The position numbers and the translations under genes were made by a program. Below are positions 1 through 8,355 of a DNA stretch of 26,823 nt, piece by piece. A model generated the notes under the pieces. That model ran no database searches, had not been told where the DNA came from, and saw nothing but the letters and a program-made list of their open reading frames with translations. How positions within the stretch are numbered: position 1 is the stretch's first letter; each line of letters begins with the position of its first letter. Origin of the DNA: Balneolaceae bacterium UBA2956 (GTDB taxonomy: Bacteria > Bacteroidota > Rhodothermia > Balneolales > Balneolaceae). Location of the stretch: positions 1 to 26,823 of the forward strand of contig DEBM01000057.1 in the NCBI GenBank assembly GCA_002348545.1, given 5' to 3'.

Positions 1-1404
1 CCTGCAAATGGATTATTACTGTTACTTTTAGGAAGTATTGGATATCTCTTTTGGGAAGGTACTGGTATCTGGGGTTTGACAAATCCTGTTGGTTGGGGGT
101 GGGCCATCATAAATTTTGTTTGGTGGGTTGGTATAGGTCATGCAGGTACTCTAATTTCAGCAATTTTATTTCTCTTTAGGCAAGATTGGAGAACTGCAAT
201 AAATAGATTTGCAGAAGCCATGACTATATTTGCAGTGATGTGTGCGTTGATATTTCCAGCTATTCATGTCGGCCGTATATGGGTAATATATTGGGTATTC
301 CCCATACCAAATCAGATGGTAATGTGGCCAAATTTCAATTCTCCTCTTCTTTGGGATGTTTTTGCCGTCTCAACGTACTTTACTGTTTCTCTTTTATTCT
401 GGTATGTCGGTTTAGTTCCTGATTTAGCTACACTAAGAGATAAAGCTACAGACAAAATACGACAAATAGGTTATGGGCTATTTTCATTGGGTTGGAATGG
501 TTCCAGCCGTCACTGGTGGAACTATGAAAAAGCATATATGATCTTAGCAGGTTTAGCTACACCATTAGTGTTATCTGTGCACACTATTGTGTCATTTGAT
601 TTTGCTGTATCTGTAATACCAGGTTGGCATACCACTATATTTCCCCCATATTTTGTAGCAGGGGCGATCTTCTCAGGATTCGCTATGGTTCTCACTCTCA
701 TGATAATTACTAGAGAGATTTATGGTATGAAAGACATTATGACTGACGATCATATGGAGAAAATGAACATCATCATTATGGTGACTGGTTCAATGGTTGG
801 TTTTGCATATATGATGGAATTTTTTATTGCCTGGTACAGTGGCGTTGAGTATGAAAAAGCTATTTTTATTTTGCGTGCCACTGGGCCATATGCATGGGCT
901 TATTGGATTATGATGGGTTGTAATGTTATTTCTCCACAATTTTTCTGGAGTAAAAAACTTCGTACAAATGTAAAGTTTACTTTTTTTATATCAATTGTAG
1001 TTAATATTGGTATGTGGTTTGAAAGGTTTGTTATAACTGTAACTTCACTTGCAACAGATTATCTACCCTCGTCTTGGGACTACTATTCACCAACTATCTG
1101 GGACGTACTTACCTACGTGGGAACATTTGGTCTTTTTGGAACGATGTTTCTTTTATTCCTAAGATTTTTACCTATGATAGCTATCGCAGAAATAAAGGCT
1201 GTAATGCCTCAGGCTGACCCTCACAATTACGATAGTAACAGTAAGTATATACCACCAAAAGAAAAAATACCCAGTTATGTTAAAATCATAAATCCAGCAG
1301 ATAAAAAAACTTTAGTTCAAGACAATGAAAAGGTTATAAAAAAAGATGATCTAAAAAATAAGGCTTTAGAGCCAGTTTTTTTTGTTAAACCCAAAAATGC
1401 TTAA
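1..1404 (+). CDS. actC: Alternative Complex III subunit ActC (NrfD-like quinol-binding membrane subunit), 5' end missing
   Basis: ActC is one of the two large membrane subunits of Alternative Complex III, a menaquinol:cytochrome c oxidoreductase of the inner membrane that replaces the bc1 complex; it is thought to carry the quinol site. The reading frame is open from base 1, so the gene starts left of the window. The TTG at 76 is internal, because the upstream codons continue a typical membrane segment ending in the conserved GIWGL-NPVGWGWAI stretch. About 467 residues are visible, close to the usual family length, so only a short N-terminus is lost. The protein is highly hydrophobic with about ten membrane segments of the NrfD/PsrC type. 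Conserved stretches include HAGTLISAILFLFRQ, FPAIHVGR and the late MWFERF. A polar, lysine-rich tail of about 60 residues follows the last membrane segment. actD follows after 12 bases. The family call is firm. Confidence 0.95.
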   Translation, partial: PANGLLLLLLGSIGYLFWEGTGIWGLTNPVGWGWAIINFVWWVGIGHAGTLISAILFLFRQDWRTAINRFAEAMTIFAVMCALIFPAIHVGRIWVIYWVFPIPNQMVMWPNFNSPLLWDVFAVSTYFTVSLLFWYVGLVPDLATLRDKATDKIRQIGYGLFSLGWNGSSRHWWNYEKAYMILAGLATPLVLSVHTIVSFDFAVSVIPGWHTTIFPPYFVAGAIFSGFAMVLTLMIITREIYGMKDIMTDDHMEKMNIIIMVTGSMVGFAYMMEFFIAWYSGVEYEKAIFILRATGPYAWAYWIMMGCNVISPQFFWSKKLRTNVKFTFFISIVVNIGMWFERFVITVTSLATDYLPSSWDYYSPTIWDVLTYVGTFGLFGTMFLLFLRFLPMIAIAEIKAVMPQADPHNYDSNSKYIPPKEKIPSYVKIINPADKKTLVQDNEKVIKKDDLKNKALEPVFFVKPKNA

Positions 1405-1416
1405 TAAGTACAGATT

Positions 1417-1959
1417 ATGTCAATGGAACAAAAAACTTTATATGGGATTTTAGCTGAATTTAATAACCCAAAAGAGCTAATTAATATTTCAAAAGAAGTA
1501 GTTGAATTAGGATATGATAAATTTGACACATACAGTCCTTTTCCTATTCATGGCATTGATAAAGCTATGAAATTGAAGAAATCTAAATTGGGTTGGATTG
1601 TTTTTGGACACGGTATTTTAGGTTTTTGTGGTGCCTTAGCAATGATGTATTTCATGTCAGTCATAGACTACCCTCTAAACATTGGTGGTAAACCTTTTTT
1701 TAACGTACCAGCATGGGTACCTGTGACCTTTGAATTAACTATTCTACTCTCAGCATTTGGTACAGTATTTGGAATGTTTTTTTTAAATGGATTACCTCGA
1801 TTCAATCACCCATTATTTAATATAGACCGATTTAAAAATTCTACTGATGACAAATTTTTTATTTGTATTGAGGCGAGCGATAGTAAGTTTCATACAGATA
1901 TAGTACTTGATTTATTTAAAAATGCAGGTGCTTCGTACATTGAGGAAGTATATGAATAA
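1417..1959 (+). CDS. actD: Alternative Complex III subunit ActD (DUF3341 membrane protein)
   Basis: This 180-residue protein matches ActD/DUF3341, the small two-helix membrane subunit of Alternative Complex III. It begins with the family's typical soluble part (LYGILAEFNNPKELINISK, then YDKFDTYSPFPIHGIDKAM, about residues 7-50). Two membrane helices follow at about residues 60-82 and 103-126, joined by a loop containing YPLNIGGKPFFNVPAWVPV. The soluble tail has the usual PLFN-containing segment and ends near a conserved AxxIEEV-like sequence. The role is structural: it packs against ActC, ActF and the periplasmic ActE. It sits in canonical order between actC and actE and overlaps the actE start by 8 bases (ATGAATAA), which suggests translational coupling. 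A second ATG lies two codons in; I kept the first. No Shine-Dalgarno-like sequence is evident before it. Confidence 0.93.
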   Translation: MSMEQKTLYGILAEFNNPKELINISKEVVELGYDKFDTYSPFPIHGIDKAMKLKKSKLGWIVFGHGILGFCGALAMMYFMSVIDYPLNIGGKPFFNVPAWVPVTFELTILLSAFGTVFGMFFLNGLPRFNHPLFNIDRFKNSTDDKFFICIEASDSKFHTDIVLDLFKNAGASYIEEVYE

Positions 1960-2965
1960 GGCCATTCCTTACATTAAATTTAATTCTCTTCTATTTTTAT
2001 TGATTAGCCTATCATTATTAGGATGTCGCGGAATGAAATCTGAAAAAACACCGATACATCCTAATCTTAATATGGATCAACAAGATCGTAAGGAAGCACA
2101 AGAGATAAATAATTTTTTTGATGATAAACGCTCAATGCGAATGCCAGTAGCTGGTACTGTTGCTAGAGGATTAAGCCGTCTTGACAAAAATTACTATGAA
2201 GGTGTTGAAATTAGTGGCGATTGGGTGGCAAAAATACCAATTGATCTAACTAAGTCTATTATCTATAGAGGTAAAGATAGATATGAAATATATTGTACAC
2301 CATGCCACGGAAATGCAGGGGATGGACAGGGCATAATTATGACAGGTAGATATGGTTACGTTCCTGCCCCAACCTTTCATCAAGATCGTTTACGTGAAGC
2401 GCCTGATGGAGAAATTTATTCAGCGATTTATAATGGTGTTCGAAGTATGCCTTCCTATCGTCATCAAGTACCTGTAGAGGACCGTTGGGCAATTGTTGCT
2501 TATATTAGAGCTTTACAAGCCTCCCAAAATGCTAAACGAGATGATTTGATAGCTGCAGGAGTAGATGTAGAAAAATTGGAAAACGAATTTGAAGCTGAAC
2601 AAAAGATGATTGCTGAAGCACGTGCTAAAAAAGAAGCAAATCAAGTCGAAATCATTGCAACAGTTGAACGGGGAATGGAAATATCAACTATGTATGCATG
2701 CCAGACCTGTCACTCTTCTGATGGAACTGCCATAATTGGCCCCTCTTGGAAAAACTTATATGGTAGTGAAGGAGTGGTAACCACCGAAGATGGAGAAATA
2801 ATAAATGTGATCAAAGAAGATGAATATCTTATCGAGTCTATTGTCAATCCTTATGCAAAAATTGTTGACGGATATGATCCGCTTATGGCTAATGCTTACG
2901 GCGCATTATCGCAGAATGATTTGCAGTCTTTAGTAGAATACATAAAAAGTTTAAGTGATAATTAA
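1952..2965 (+). CDS. actE: Alternative Complex III cytochrome c subunit ActE, lipoprotein with two heme-c sites
   Basis: ActE is the periplasmic, lipid-anchored cytochrome c subunit that takes electrons from the multiheme ActA and delivers them to the oxidase. I start it at the ATG at 1952 (337 residues), because that puts a lipoprotein signal (LLFLLISLSLLGC, lipid-anchored Cys25) at the N-terminus; the open frame extends further upstream inside actD. The ActE signature MRMPVAGTVARG lies at about residues 62-73. The first heme site is CTPCH at 115-119, with likely axial Met166 in NGVRSMPSY. A charged helical linker (about 195-235) leads to a second heme site, CQTCH at 250-254, with likely axial Met312. 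The second domain is clearly related to the cytochrome c domain at the end of the CoxB encoded downstream. The ActE proteins I know best have one heme, so this form is longer than the classic type. The function is secure; the second heme is read directly from the motif. Confidence 0.93.
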   Translation: MNKAIPYIKFNSLLFLLISLSLLGCRGMKSEKTPIHPNLNMDQQDRKEAQEINNFFDDKRSMRMPVAGTVARGLSRLDKNYYEGVEISGDWVAKIPIDLTKSIIYRGKDRYEIYCTPCHGNAGDGQGIIMTGRYGYVPAPTFHQDRLREAPDGEIYSAIYNGVRSMPSYRHQVPVEDRWAIVAYIRALQASQNAKRDDLIAAGVDVEKLENEFEAEQKMIAEARAKKEANQVEIIATVERGMEISTMYACQTCHSSDGTAIIGPSWKNLYGSEGVVTTEDGEIINVIKEDEYLIESIVNPYAKIVDGYDPLMANAYGALSQNDLQSLVEYIKSLSDN

Positions 2966-2980
2966 GAGGTAGAAATACTT

Positions 2981-4177
2981 ATGAGTCATCAGCCTACGAT
3001 TACCGACAACCTTCAATTTTCAGCCGATTCTAAACTACCTCAAATACTATTTGGTATTGGAATTATCGGATTACTAATTAGCGCATATGGTTACTTTGCC
3101 GATGCAAATCAATTCTTCTTTTCATACTTGGTTAGCTTTACTTTTTTTACCGGCATTTCACTAGCCTCAGTTTTCATGGTTATGTTTCATCATATAACCA
3201 AGTCAAAATGGGGTGTTGTTATTCGCAGGATTCCCGAGACTTTTGGTGCCAACCTTGGAGTTTGGGCGTTTTTTGCTATTCCTATTTTACTTGGCATTCA
3301 CAATCTTTACCACTGGAGCCATGAAGATGCCGTTGCTGCTGATAAAATATTAAAAGGTAAATCTGCGTATTTAAATACTCCATTTTTTATTGTTCGCCAA
3401 ATACTTTATTTCATGATATGGGGTTTTATTGGTCACAAGCTCTACAAAGCATCTATCGATATGGATATTACTGGTGACTGGGGAATTAGTTCCCTGATGA
3501 GAAGAGTTAGTGCACCTGCTATACCGTTATTTGGCTTAAGTATAGCCTTTGCCTCTTTTGACTGGTTAATGTCTTTAGATCCGCACTGGTTTTCCACCAT
3601 GTTTGGAGTATACTTCTTTGCCATATCATTCCAGTCATTTTGGGCAGTGATGATTTTGATGGTATTTTTTTTACAGAGAAATGGATATTTAAAAAATACC
3701 ATAGGAAAGGTACATGTATATGATATGGGCGCTTGGCTATTTGCATTTACTGTTTTTTACGCTTACATAGCATTTGCCCAGTTCTTGTTAATTTACTACG
3801 CCAATCTTCCTGAAGAAACACTATGGTTTTACCACAGATTAGAAGGAAGTTGGAAATTCATAGCGTACGGATTATTACTACTTCGCTTTGCCTTACCTTT
3901 CCTAGTTCTTTTGAATCGCGAGCAAAAACATGGCCGAAAAGTACTTACATATGTAAGTGTTTTAGTATTGATTATGCACTTTTTAGAAATTTATTGGATT
4001 GCCATGCCTACTTTAAGCGCGCATGGTATCCACTTTAGCTGGATTGATTTTAGTACCTTGATAGGATTGGGAGGTATCTTTTTTGGTATGTTTTTTCAGA
4101 GATTTAAACAAAATAGTATGATTCCAGAAAAGGACCCAAAACTGGGTGCTTGTCTCGAAAAAAGTTATCACCAATAA
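2981..4177 (+). CDS. actF: Alternative Complex III membrane subunit ActF
   Basis: This 398-residue, roughly ten-helix membrane protein is ActF, the second NrfD-like membrane subunit of Alternative Complex III, related to ActC but usually regarded as lacking the quinol site. Visible landmarks are the N-terminal LPQILFGIGIIGLLISAYGY helix, the GISLASVFMVMFHHITKSKWG stretch at about residues 58-78, FASFDWLMSLDPHWFSTMFG in the middle and LRFALPFLVLLNR later. ActF should contribute to possible proton pathways and to docking of the oxidase. It begins 15 bases after the actE stop, and GAGG lies 11 bases before the ATG, one of the few Shine-Dalgarno-like leaders in this window. Its order directly after actE is canonical. 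The C-terminus is short and polar. I see no missing conserved element. The call is firm from family resemblance and context. Confidence 0.94.
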   Translation: MSHQPTITDNLQFSADSKLPQILFGIGIIGLLISAYGYFADANQFFFSYLVSFTFFTGISLASVFMVMFHHITKSKWGVVIRRIPETFGANLGVWAFFAIPILLGIHNLYHWSHEDAVAADKILKGKSAYLNTPFFIVRQILYFMIWGFIGHKLYKASIDMDITGDWGISSLMRRVSAPAIPLFGLSIAFASFDWLMSLDPHWFSTMFGVYFFAISFQSFWAVMILMVFFLQRNGYLKNTIGKVHVYDMGAWLFAFTVFYAYIAFAQFLLIYYANLPEETLWFYHRLEGSWKFIAYGLLLLRFALPFLVLLNREQKHGRKVLTYVSVLVLIMHFLEIYWIAMPTLSAHGIHFSWIDFSTLIGLGGIFFGMFFQRFKQNSMIPEKDPKLGACLEKSYHQ

Positions 4178-4192
4178 TACATATATTTTCAC

Positions 4193-4582
4193 ATGTCATT
4201 GGATCAAAAGAAATTTTCACAAACTAGGGTATCGATAAACAAAAAAGATAATGCTTCAATTGAAACCTCTGATCAAGAACTGGTCCAAGCAATCACAATT
4301 GGTGTAAATAATGATACTTTAGATGTCAAGAAATTGATACTCTGGTCTAGCCTTGGAGTCGGAATTGTAGCAAGTCTTGTAATAATTTGGGTTTTTACAT
4401 CTCAAATACTTTTTCAGCAGTCCAAGGCAAATGCCACCGCTACAGGCACCTACTATGCGATTGAAAAGCTAACTGATGATGCAAATACTCATATTCAATC
4501 GTTTGGAGTATTAGACAATGAAAAAGGAGTCTATCATATCCCAATCGATCTCGCCATCGATAAATTGACAAAAGATGAGTAG
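4193..4582 (+). CDS. Small single-helix membrane protein of the act-cox operon (possibly ActG-like)
   Basis: This 129-residue protein has a polar N-terminal third, one membrane helix at about residues 46-68 (LILWSSLGVGIVASLVIIWV), and a short soluble tail likely on the periplasmic side. The tail contains L/IQSFGVLD followed by GVYHIPIDLAIDKL near the C-terminus. A similar 'yG-x-D-x-G-x-IPI-x-xAM' pattern occurs in small proteins beside SCO genes in other act/caa3 clusters, as far as I recall. It lies between actF and the SCO gene, 15 bases after actF. ActG of Rhodothermus is also a one-helix protein of the complex, so this could be its counterpart, but sequence homology is unproven here. Alternatively it is an assembly or copper-handling helper for the oxidase. 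The frame, spacing and composition support a real gene; the function is inferred only from position. Confidence 0.75.
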   Translation: MSLDQKKFSQTRVSINKKDNASIETSDQELVQAITIGVNNDTLDVKKLILWSSLGVGIVASLVIIWVFTSQILFQQSKANATATGTYYAIEKLTDDANTHIQSFGVLDNEKGVYHIPIDLAIDKLTKDE

Positions 4583-4650
4583 ACCCACAGCGATCTACTT
4601 TTCTATAGTAAAGACCCAATATTTTAAATAAGTTACTATGACTTTGTAGT

Positions 4651-5583
4651 ATGAAACTCTATTTGCAAACAATATCAAAATCACTTATTGTCGGTGTCTT
4701 CTTACTTCTTGGAAATTCTAATCATGATAATTTATTTGGCCAAAGTAGTCATAATCCGACCAACTCGAGTAATTCAGGCGCTTACTTAGACAGACCCAAT
4801 CAAAAACCTGCATTTATACAAGATATAGGTATAAACGAACAACTTGGAGTACGCATCCCTATCGAATTAACTTTTGCTAAGGCCAATGGCGACTCCGTCC
4901 GCTTAGCAGATCTACTCTCGTCCGGGAGACCGATCATCTTAAACCTTTTGTACTATGAATGCCCTGTACTTTGCGGGCTCATCATCGATGGACTCTTCGA
5001 TGCCGTACAAAACCTTGCTTGGCACCCGGGAAAAGAATTTGATATTATCTCGTTGAGCATAGACCCCACCGAAAAAGATACTTTAGCTGCCCGCATAAAA
5101 AAAGAATACATCGGCAATGAAAGCTGGGGTGCTACGAAAGGTTCTGAACAACATGCCGCGACTATTGAGCAAGTGAACAAAGGATGGTCTTTTCTCACCG
5201 GAAACCAAGCAATGATTAACTCGCTAACCTCCGCTGTAGGTTTTGGTATTGCTCCAATCCCAGGAACAGAAGACTACGCACACAGCTCTGCAATTATCCT
5301 TCTAAGCCCCAATGGCATAGTTACACGTTATTTATATGGCTTACGATTTGAATCATTCGATCTACGTACCGCCATCTTGGAGGCTTCGGAAGGCACAATT
5401 GGAAACACAATAGACAAGCTAATAATGTACTGCTATCAGTACGACTCAAATTCTAATTCTTATACCCCAGTAGCAAAGAAAATTATGAGCTTAGGAGGTT
5501 TGGCTACGCTCATTTTTCTTGGTATCTTTATAGGGTATCTTTGGTTGCGTGAATCACGTAAAACTCACTCAATTACTAACTAA
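4651..5583 (+). CDS. SCO1/SenC/PrrC-family copper chaperone for cytochrome oxidase assembly
   Basis: SCO proteins are thioredoxin-fold copper carriers in the periplasm that deliver copper to, or keep reduced, the CuA site of oxidase subunit II. This 310-residue protein has an N-terminal signal/anchor (about 8-22). Its thioredoxin-like domain contains the copper-binding pair CPVLC (Cys104, Cys108) and the third ligand His211 in DYAHSSAI. The segment DIISLSIDPTEKD (131-143) is the expected core strand. After the domain come the CYQYD element (261-265) and a second membrane helix at about 281-299, a C-terminal extension seen in the Bacteroidota-type members. It lies just upstream of coxB, whose CuA site it should serve. 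The gap before it is 68 bases, the largest in this operon, and holds no evident promoter. The ATG at 4639 is followed by a stop after two codons, so 4651 is the start. All key residues are present. Confidence 0.93.
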   Translation: MKLYLQTISKSLIVGVFLLLGNSNHDNLFGQSSHNPTNSSNSGAYLDRPNQKPAFIQDIGINEQLGVRIPIELTFAKANGDSVRLADLLSSGRPIILNLLYYECPVLCGLIIDGLFDAVQNLAWHPGKEFDIISLSIDPTEKDTLAARIKKEYIGNESWGATKGSEQHAATIEQVNKGWSFLTGNQAMINSLTSAVGFGIAPIPGTEDYAHSSAIILLSPNGIVTRYLYGLRFESFDLRTAILEASEGTIGNTIDKLIMYCYQYDSNSNSYTPVAKKIMSLGGLATLIFLGIFIGYLWLRESRKTHSITN

Positions 5584-5600
5584 ATTACTAGGCTCTTTCT

Positions 5601-6542
5601 ATGGGAAGACTGTTTGATTTTATGCTCCCGGAAAATAAGTCACCACTAACCGCTGACTCTACCGACTGGCTGTTTCATTTCATCAATGAAGCCAGTCTAG
5701 TTATTTTTCTTGGCGTTATATTTGCGATGATATACTTTGCAATTCGCTACAGACGAAAATCAGAAGATGACAAAACACCATTAATTACACATAATAATAC
5801 TTTAGAGATCACCTGGTCAGTCATTCCTTTATTACTAACTTTTGTTGTTTTTGGTTTGGGTTATTCAGGTTGGTTGAATTTAAAAACTGTACCCAATGAT
5901 GCTTATGAAATTCAGGTAACTGGGTTTAAATGGAGCTGGAATATAAATTATGAAAATGGAGCCCAAACTATTAATGAAATTCATGTACCTAAAGGTATAC
6001 CAATTAAATTAGTTATGACATCCAGCGATGTATTACACTCTTTCTTTGTGCCTGAATATCGTGTTAAGCATGATGTACTACCTAATCGATATACTTATGT
6101 TTGGTTCCAACCTGAAGAAACTGGAGAATCACAAATATTTTGTACAGAATACTGCGGAAATAGCCATTCTAATATGTTAGCAAAAGTAATTGTTCATGAA
6201 CCAGAAGATTTTCAAACATGGTTAGATGAAAATGCAGGTGGACCTACTGGCTCACCTATTGAACAAGGTGAGCAGCTCGTAACGCTTCAAGGTTGTCAAG
6301 CATGCCATTCTGTAGATGGGACTGAAATTATAGGACCAAGTTTTAAAGGTATTTGGAATCGTGAACGAAAATTAGCAGATGGGAATACTATAATCGTCGA
6401 TGAAAATTATATAAGAGAATCTATTTTATATCCTGGTGAAAAAATTGCAGAAGGATATCAAAATGTAATGAGTCCATATGAAGGACGAATCAACGATGAG
6501 GAAATCACTAAGATCATTGAATATTTAAAAACAATTGATTAA
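5601..6542 (+). CDS. coxB: Cytochrome c oxidase subunit II with CuA site and fused cytochrome c domain (caa3 type)
   Basis: Subunit II takes electrons from the respiratory chain and passes them through CuA to heme a in CoxA. This 313-residue protein has two membrane helices (about 28-50 and 69-92) and a cupredoxin domain. The complete CuA ligand set is visible: His146 (VLHSFFVPEYRVKHD), then Cys181-x-Glu183-x-Cys185-x3-His189-x2-Met192. A C-terminal cytochrome c domain carries CQACH at 232-236 and a likely axial Met290, which makes this a caa3-type oxidase needing no separate soluble cytochrome. That domain resembles the second heme domain of the ActE encoded upstream (about 16 of 30 residues identical around the CxxCH motif). 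The gene starts 17 bases after the SCO gene and ends 4 bases before the coxA ATG. DNA in this gene is AT-rich, for example 18 of 60 bases G+C at 5821-5880. No residues are missing. Confidence 0.96.
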   Translation: MGRLFDFMLPENKSPLTADSTDWLFHFINEASLVIFLGVIFAMIYFAIRYRRKSEDDKTPLITHNNTLEITWSVIPLLLTFVVFGLGYSGWLNLKTVPNDAYEIQVTGFKWSWNINYENGAQTINEIHVPKGIPIKLVMTSSDVLHSFFVPEYRVKHDVLPNRYTYVWFQPEETGESQIFCTEYCGNSHSNMLAKVIVHEPEDFQTWLDENAGGPTGSPIEQGEQLVTLQGCQACHSVDGTEIIGPSFKGIWNRERKLADGNTIIVDENYIRESILYPGEKIAEGYQNVMSPYEGRINDEEITKIIEYLKTID

Positions 6543-6546
6543 CAAT

Positions 6547-8319
6547 ATGGCAAGTTTATCTAAGGCTGTAAATACTGTACAAATGACTCCAAAAAAATTA
6601 AAAGTAAAAAGATTTGTACCGTTAGAAAACCCAACTAATACCTATTTAACCGATGAAAAGGGTATATGGGCATGGTTAACGACCGTGGATCACAAGAAAA
6701 TCGGTCTTATGTACCTCGGTGCGGTAGCTTTCTTCTTTGCGCTCGCTGGTTTTTTAGCCATCGCGTTACGAACCGAGCTATGGACTCCTGCAAAAACTTT
6801 CATCGAAGCAGACACCTATAATCAGCTTTTTACTCTCCATGGAGCCATGATGGTATTCTTTGTCTTGGTGCCTTCGATCCCTGCTGCACTAGGTAACTTT
6901 ATCTTACCCATGCAACTTGGGGCTAAAGATGTGGCCTTCCCAAGATTGAATTTAGCTAGTTTCTATATTTATGCATTTGGTGCTATATTTACATTCCTCT
7001 CTCTTGCCAATAACGGATTTGATACCGGATGGACCTTTTACACACCTTACAGTTCAGACACTAACTCCGCTGGAATTATTTGGGTAACCCTTGGGGTATT
7101 TATTTTGGGTTTTTCCTCCATTCTCACGGGAACCAACTTCATTACCACGATTCACAAACTTCGCGCTCCTGGTATTTCATGGGACCGTTTGCCATTAAAT
7201 GTATGGGCTCTATATGCCACTTCAATTATTCAAGTATTAGCTACTCCTGTCCTAGCCATTACTATCCTACTTCTAGCCATGGAGAATATCTTGGATATTG
7301 GAATATTCGATCCAGCCCTAGGAGGCGACCCAGTGCTATACCAGCATTTTTTCTGGTTCTACTCTCACCCTGCGGTATACATTATGATTGTTCCTGGATT
7401 TGGTATCATTTCGGAGGTCATTACCACCTTCTCAAAAAAGACTATCTTCGGATACTGGGCCATCGCCCTATCTTCTTTAGCCATTGCCTTTATCGGCTTT
7501 CTTGTATGGGGACACCACATGTTTACTTCTGGTCAAAGTGCGGTCGCCACGACTATTTTTTCCTTCCTCACCTTTTTAGTTGGTATTCCAACAGGCATCA
7601 AAATCTTCAACTGGGTAGCCACACTGTACCGAGGTTCTATCTTAATGAAAACACCAATGATATATGTCTTCATATTCATCTTCTTATTTTCTATTGGTGG
7701 ATTTACTGGAATTATGCTGGGTGCTTTATCGGTTGACATACACTTACACGATACTTATTACGTAGTAGCCCATTTTCACTACGTCATGATGGGAGGTACT
7801 CTAATTGCACTACTAGCTGGTCTGCATTATTGGTGGCCAAAAATGACAGGCAAAATGTATAATGAACCATTAGCAAAATTTGCTGCTGTGCTTATTTTTG
7901 TCGGCTTCAACGTGACCTTCTTGCCTCAGTTTATCATGGGAGCGCAAGGGATGCCACGCCGGTACTACAACTACATTGACCAATTTACACCATTCCACCA
8001 GACATCGACTATTGGCTCTTATATACTAGCTGTAGGTTTTCTCGTCATACTATTTTACTTAGCGCATTCTTTGATTAAAGGTCAAAAAGCGGGACCAAAT
8101 CCTTGGAACTCACGTGGCCTTGAATGGCAAAGTACTTCGCCCCCAGATTTCCACAATTTCTCACATACACCTGTGGTTATTCATGGTCCTTATGATTATC
8201 ACCAACCTATGGAAGAATTCCAACTAGGTCTAGCTGTAGATCATGAGTACGGCGATGAGCAGGATGAAGTGGCTGCTGAAGCGCATGCATCCTTGGATAC
8301 AGAAACAACCGAAGCCTAA
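6547..8319 (+). CDS. coxA: Cytochrome c oxidase subunit I, A2-type heme-copper oxygen reductase
   Basis: CoxA is the catalytic, proton-pumping subunit that reduces oxygen to water. I start it at the ATG at 6547 (590 residues); a TTG at 6535 lies inside the end of coxB. Twelve membrane helices are expected. Visible ligands: His98 and His411 for heme a, His409 for heme a3, and His274, His323 and His324 for CuB, the last two in WGHHMFTSGQ. Helix VI reads FYSHPAVYIM: the D-channel glutamate of A1 oxidases is replaced, and the Tyr272-Ser273 pair typical of A2 enzymes such as the Rhodothermus and Thermus caa3 oxidases is present. The K-channel lysine is Lys352 (IPTGIKIFNW). The tail after the last helix is acidic. 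Base composition rises noticeably after about position 6660, inside the gene. The frame is intact throughout. Confidence 0.97.
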   Translation: MASLSKAVNTVQMTPKKLKVKRFVPLENPTNTYLTDEKGIWAWLTTVDHKKIGLMYLGAVAFFFALAGFLAIALRTELWTPAKTFIEADTYNQLFTLHGAMMVFFVLVPSIPAALGNFILPMQLGAKDVAFPRLNLASFYIYAFGAIFTFLSLANNGFDTGWTFYTPYSSDTNSAGIIWVTLGVFILGFSSILTGTNFITTIHKLRAPGISWDRLPLNVWALYATSIIQVLATPVLAITILLLAMENILDIGIFDPALGGDPVLYQHFFWFYSHPAVYIMIVPGFGIISEVITTFSKKTIFGYWAIALSSLAIAFIGFLVWGHHMFTSGQSAVATTIFSFLTFLVGIPTGIKIFNWVATLYRGSILMKTPMIYVFIFIFLFSIGGFTGIMLGALSVDIHLHDTYYVVAHFHYVMMGGTLIALLAGLHYWWPKMTGKMYNEPLAKFAAVLIFVGFNVTFLPQFIMGAQGMPRRYYNYIDQFTPFHQTSTIGSYILAVGFLVILFYLAHSLIKGQKAGPNPWNSRGLEWQSTSPPDFHNFSHTPVVIHGPYDYHQPMEEFQLGLAVDHEYGDEQDEVAAEAHASLDTETTEA

Positions 8320-8355
8320 TTACAAACTTAACTGACCAAATAGACAAATAAACGC

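Noticed and set aside
7080..7736. 218-codon open frame on the + strand inside coxA
   Set aside because: It is a shifted frame of coxA, whose own frame carries all heme and copper ligands; its peptide has no family resemblance.
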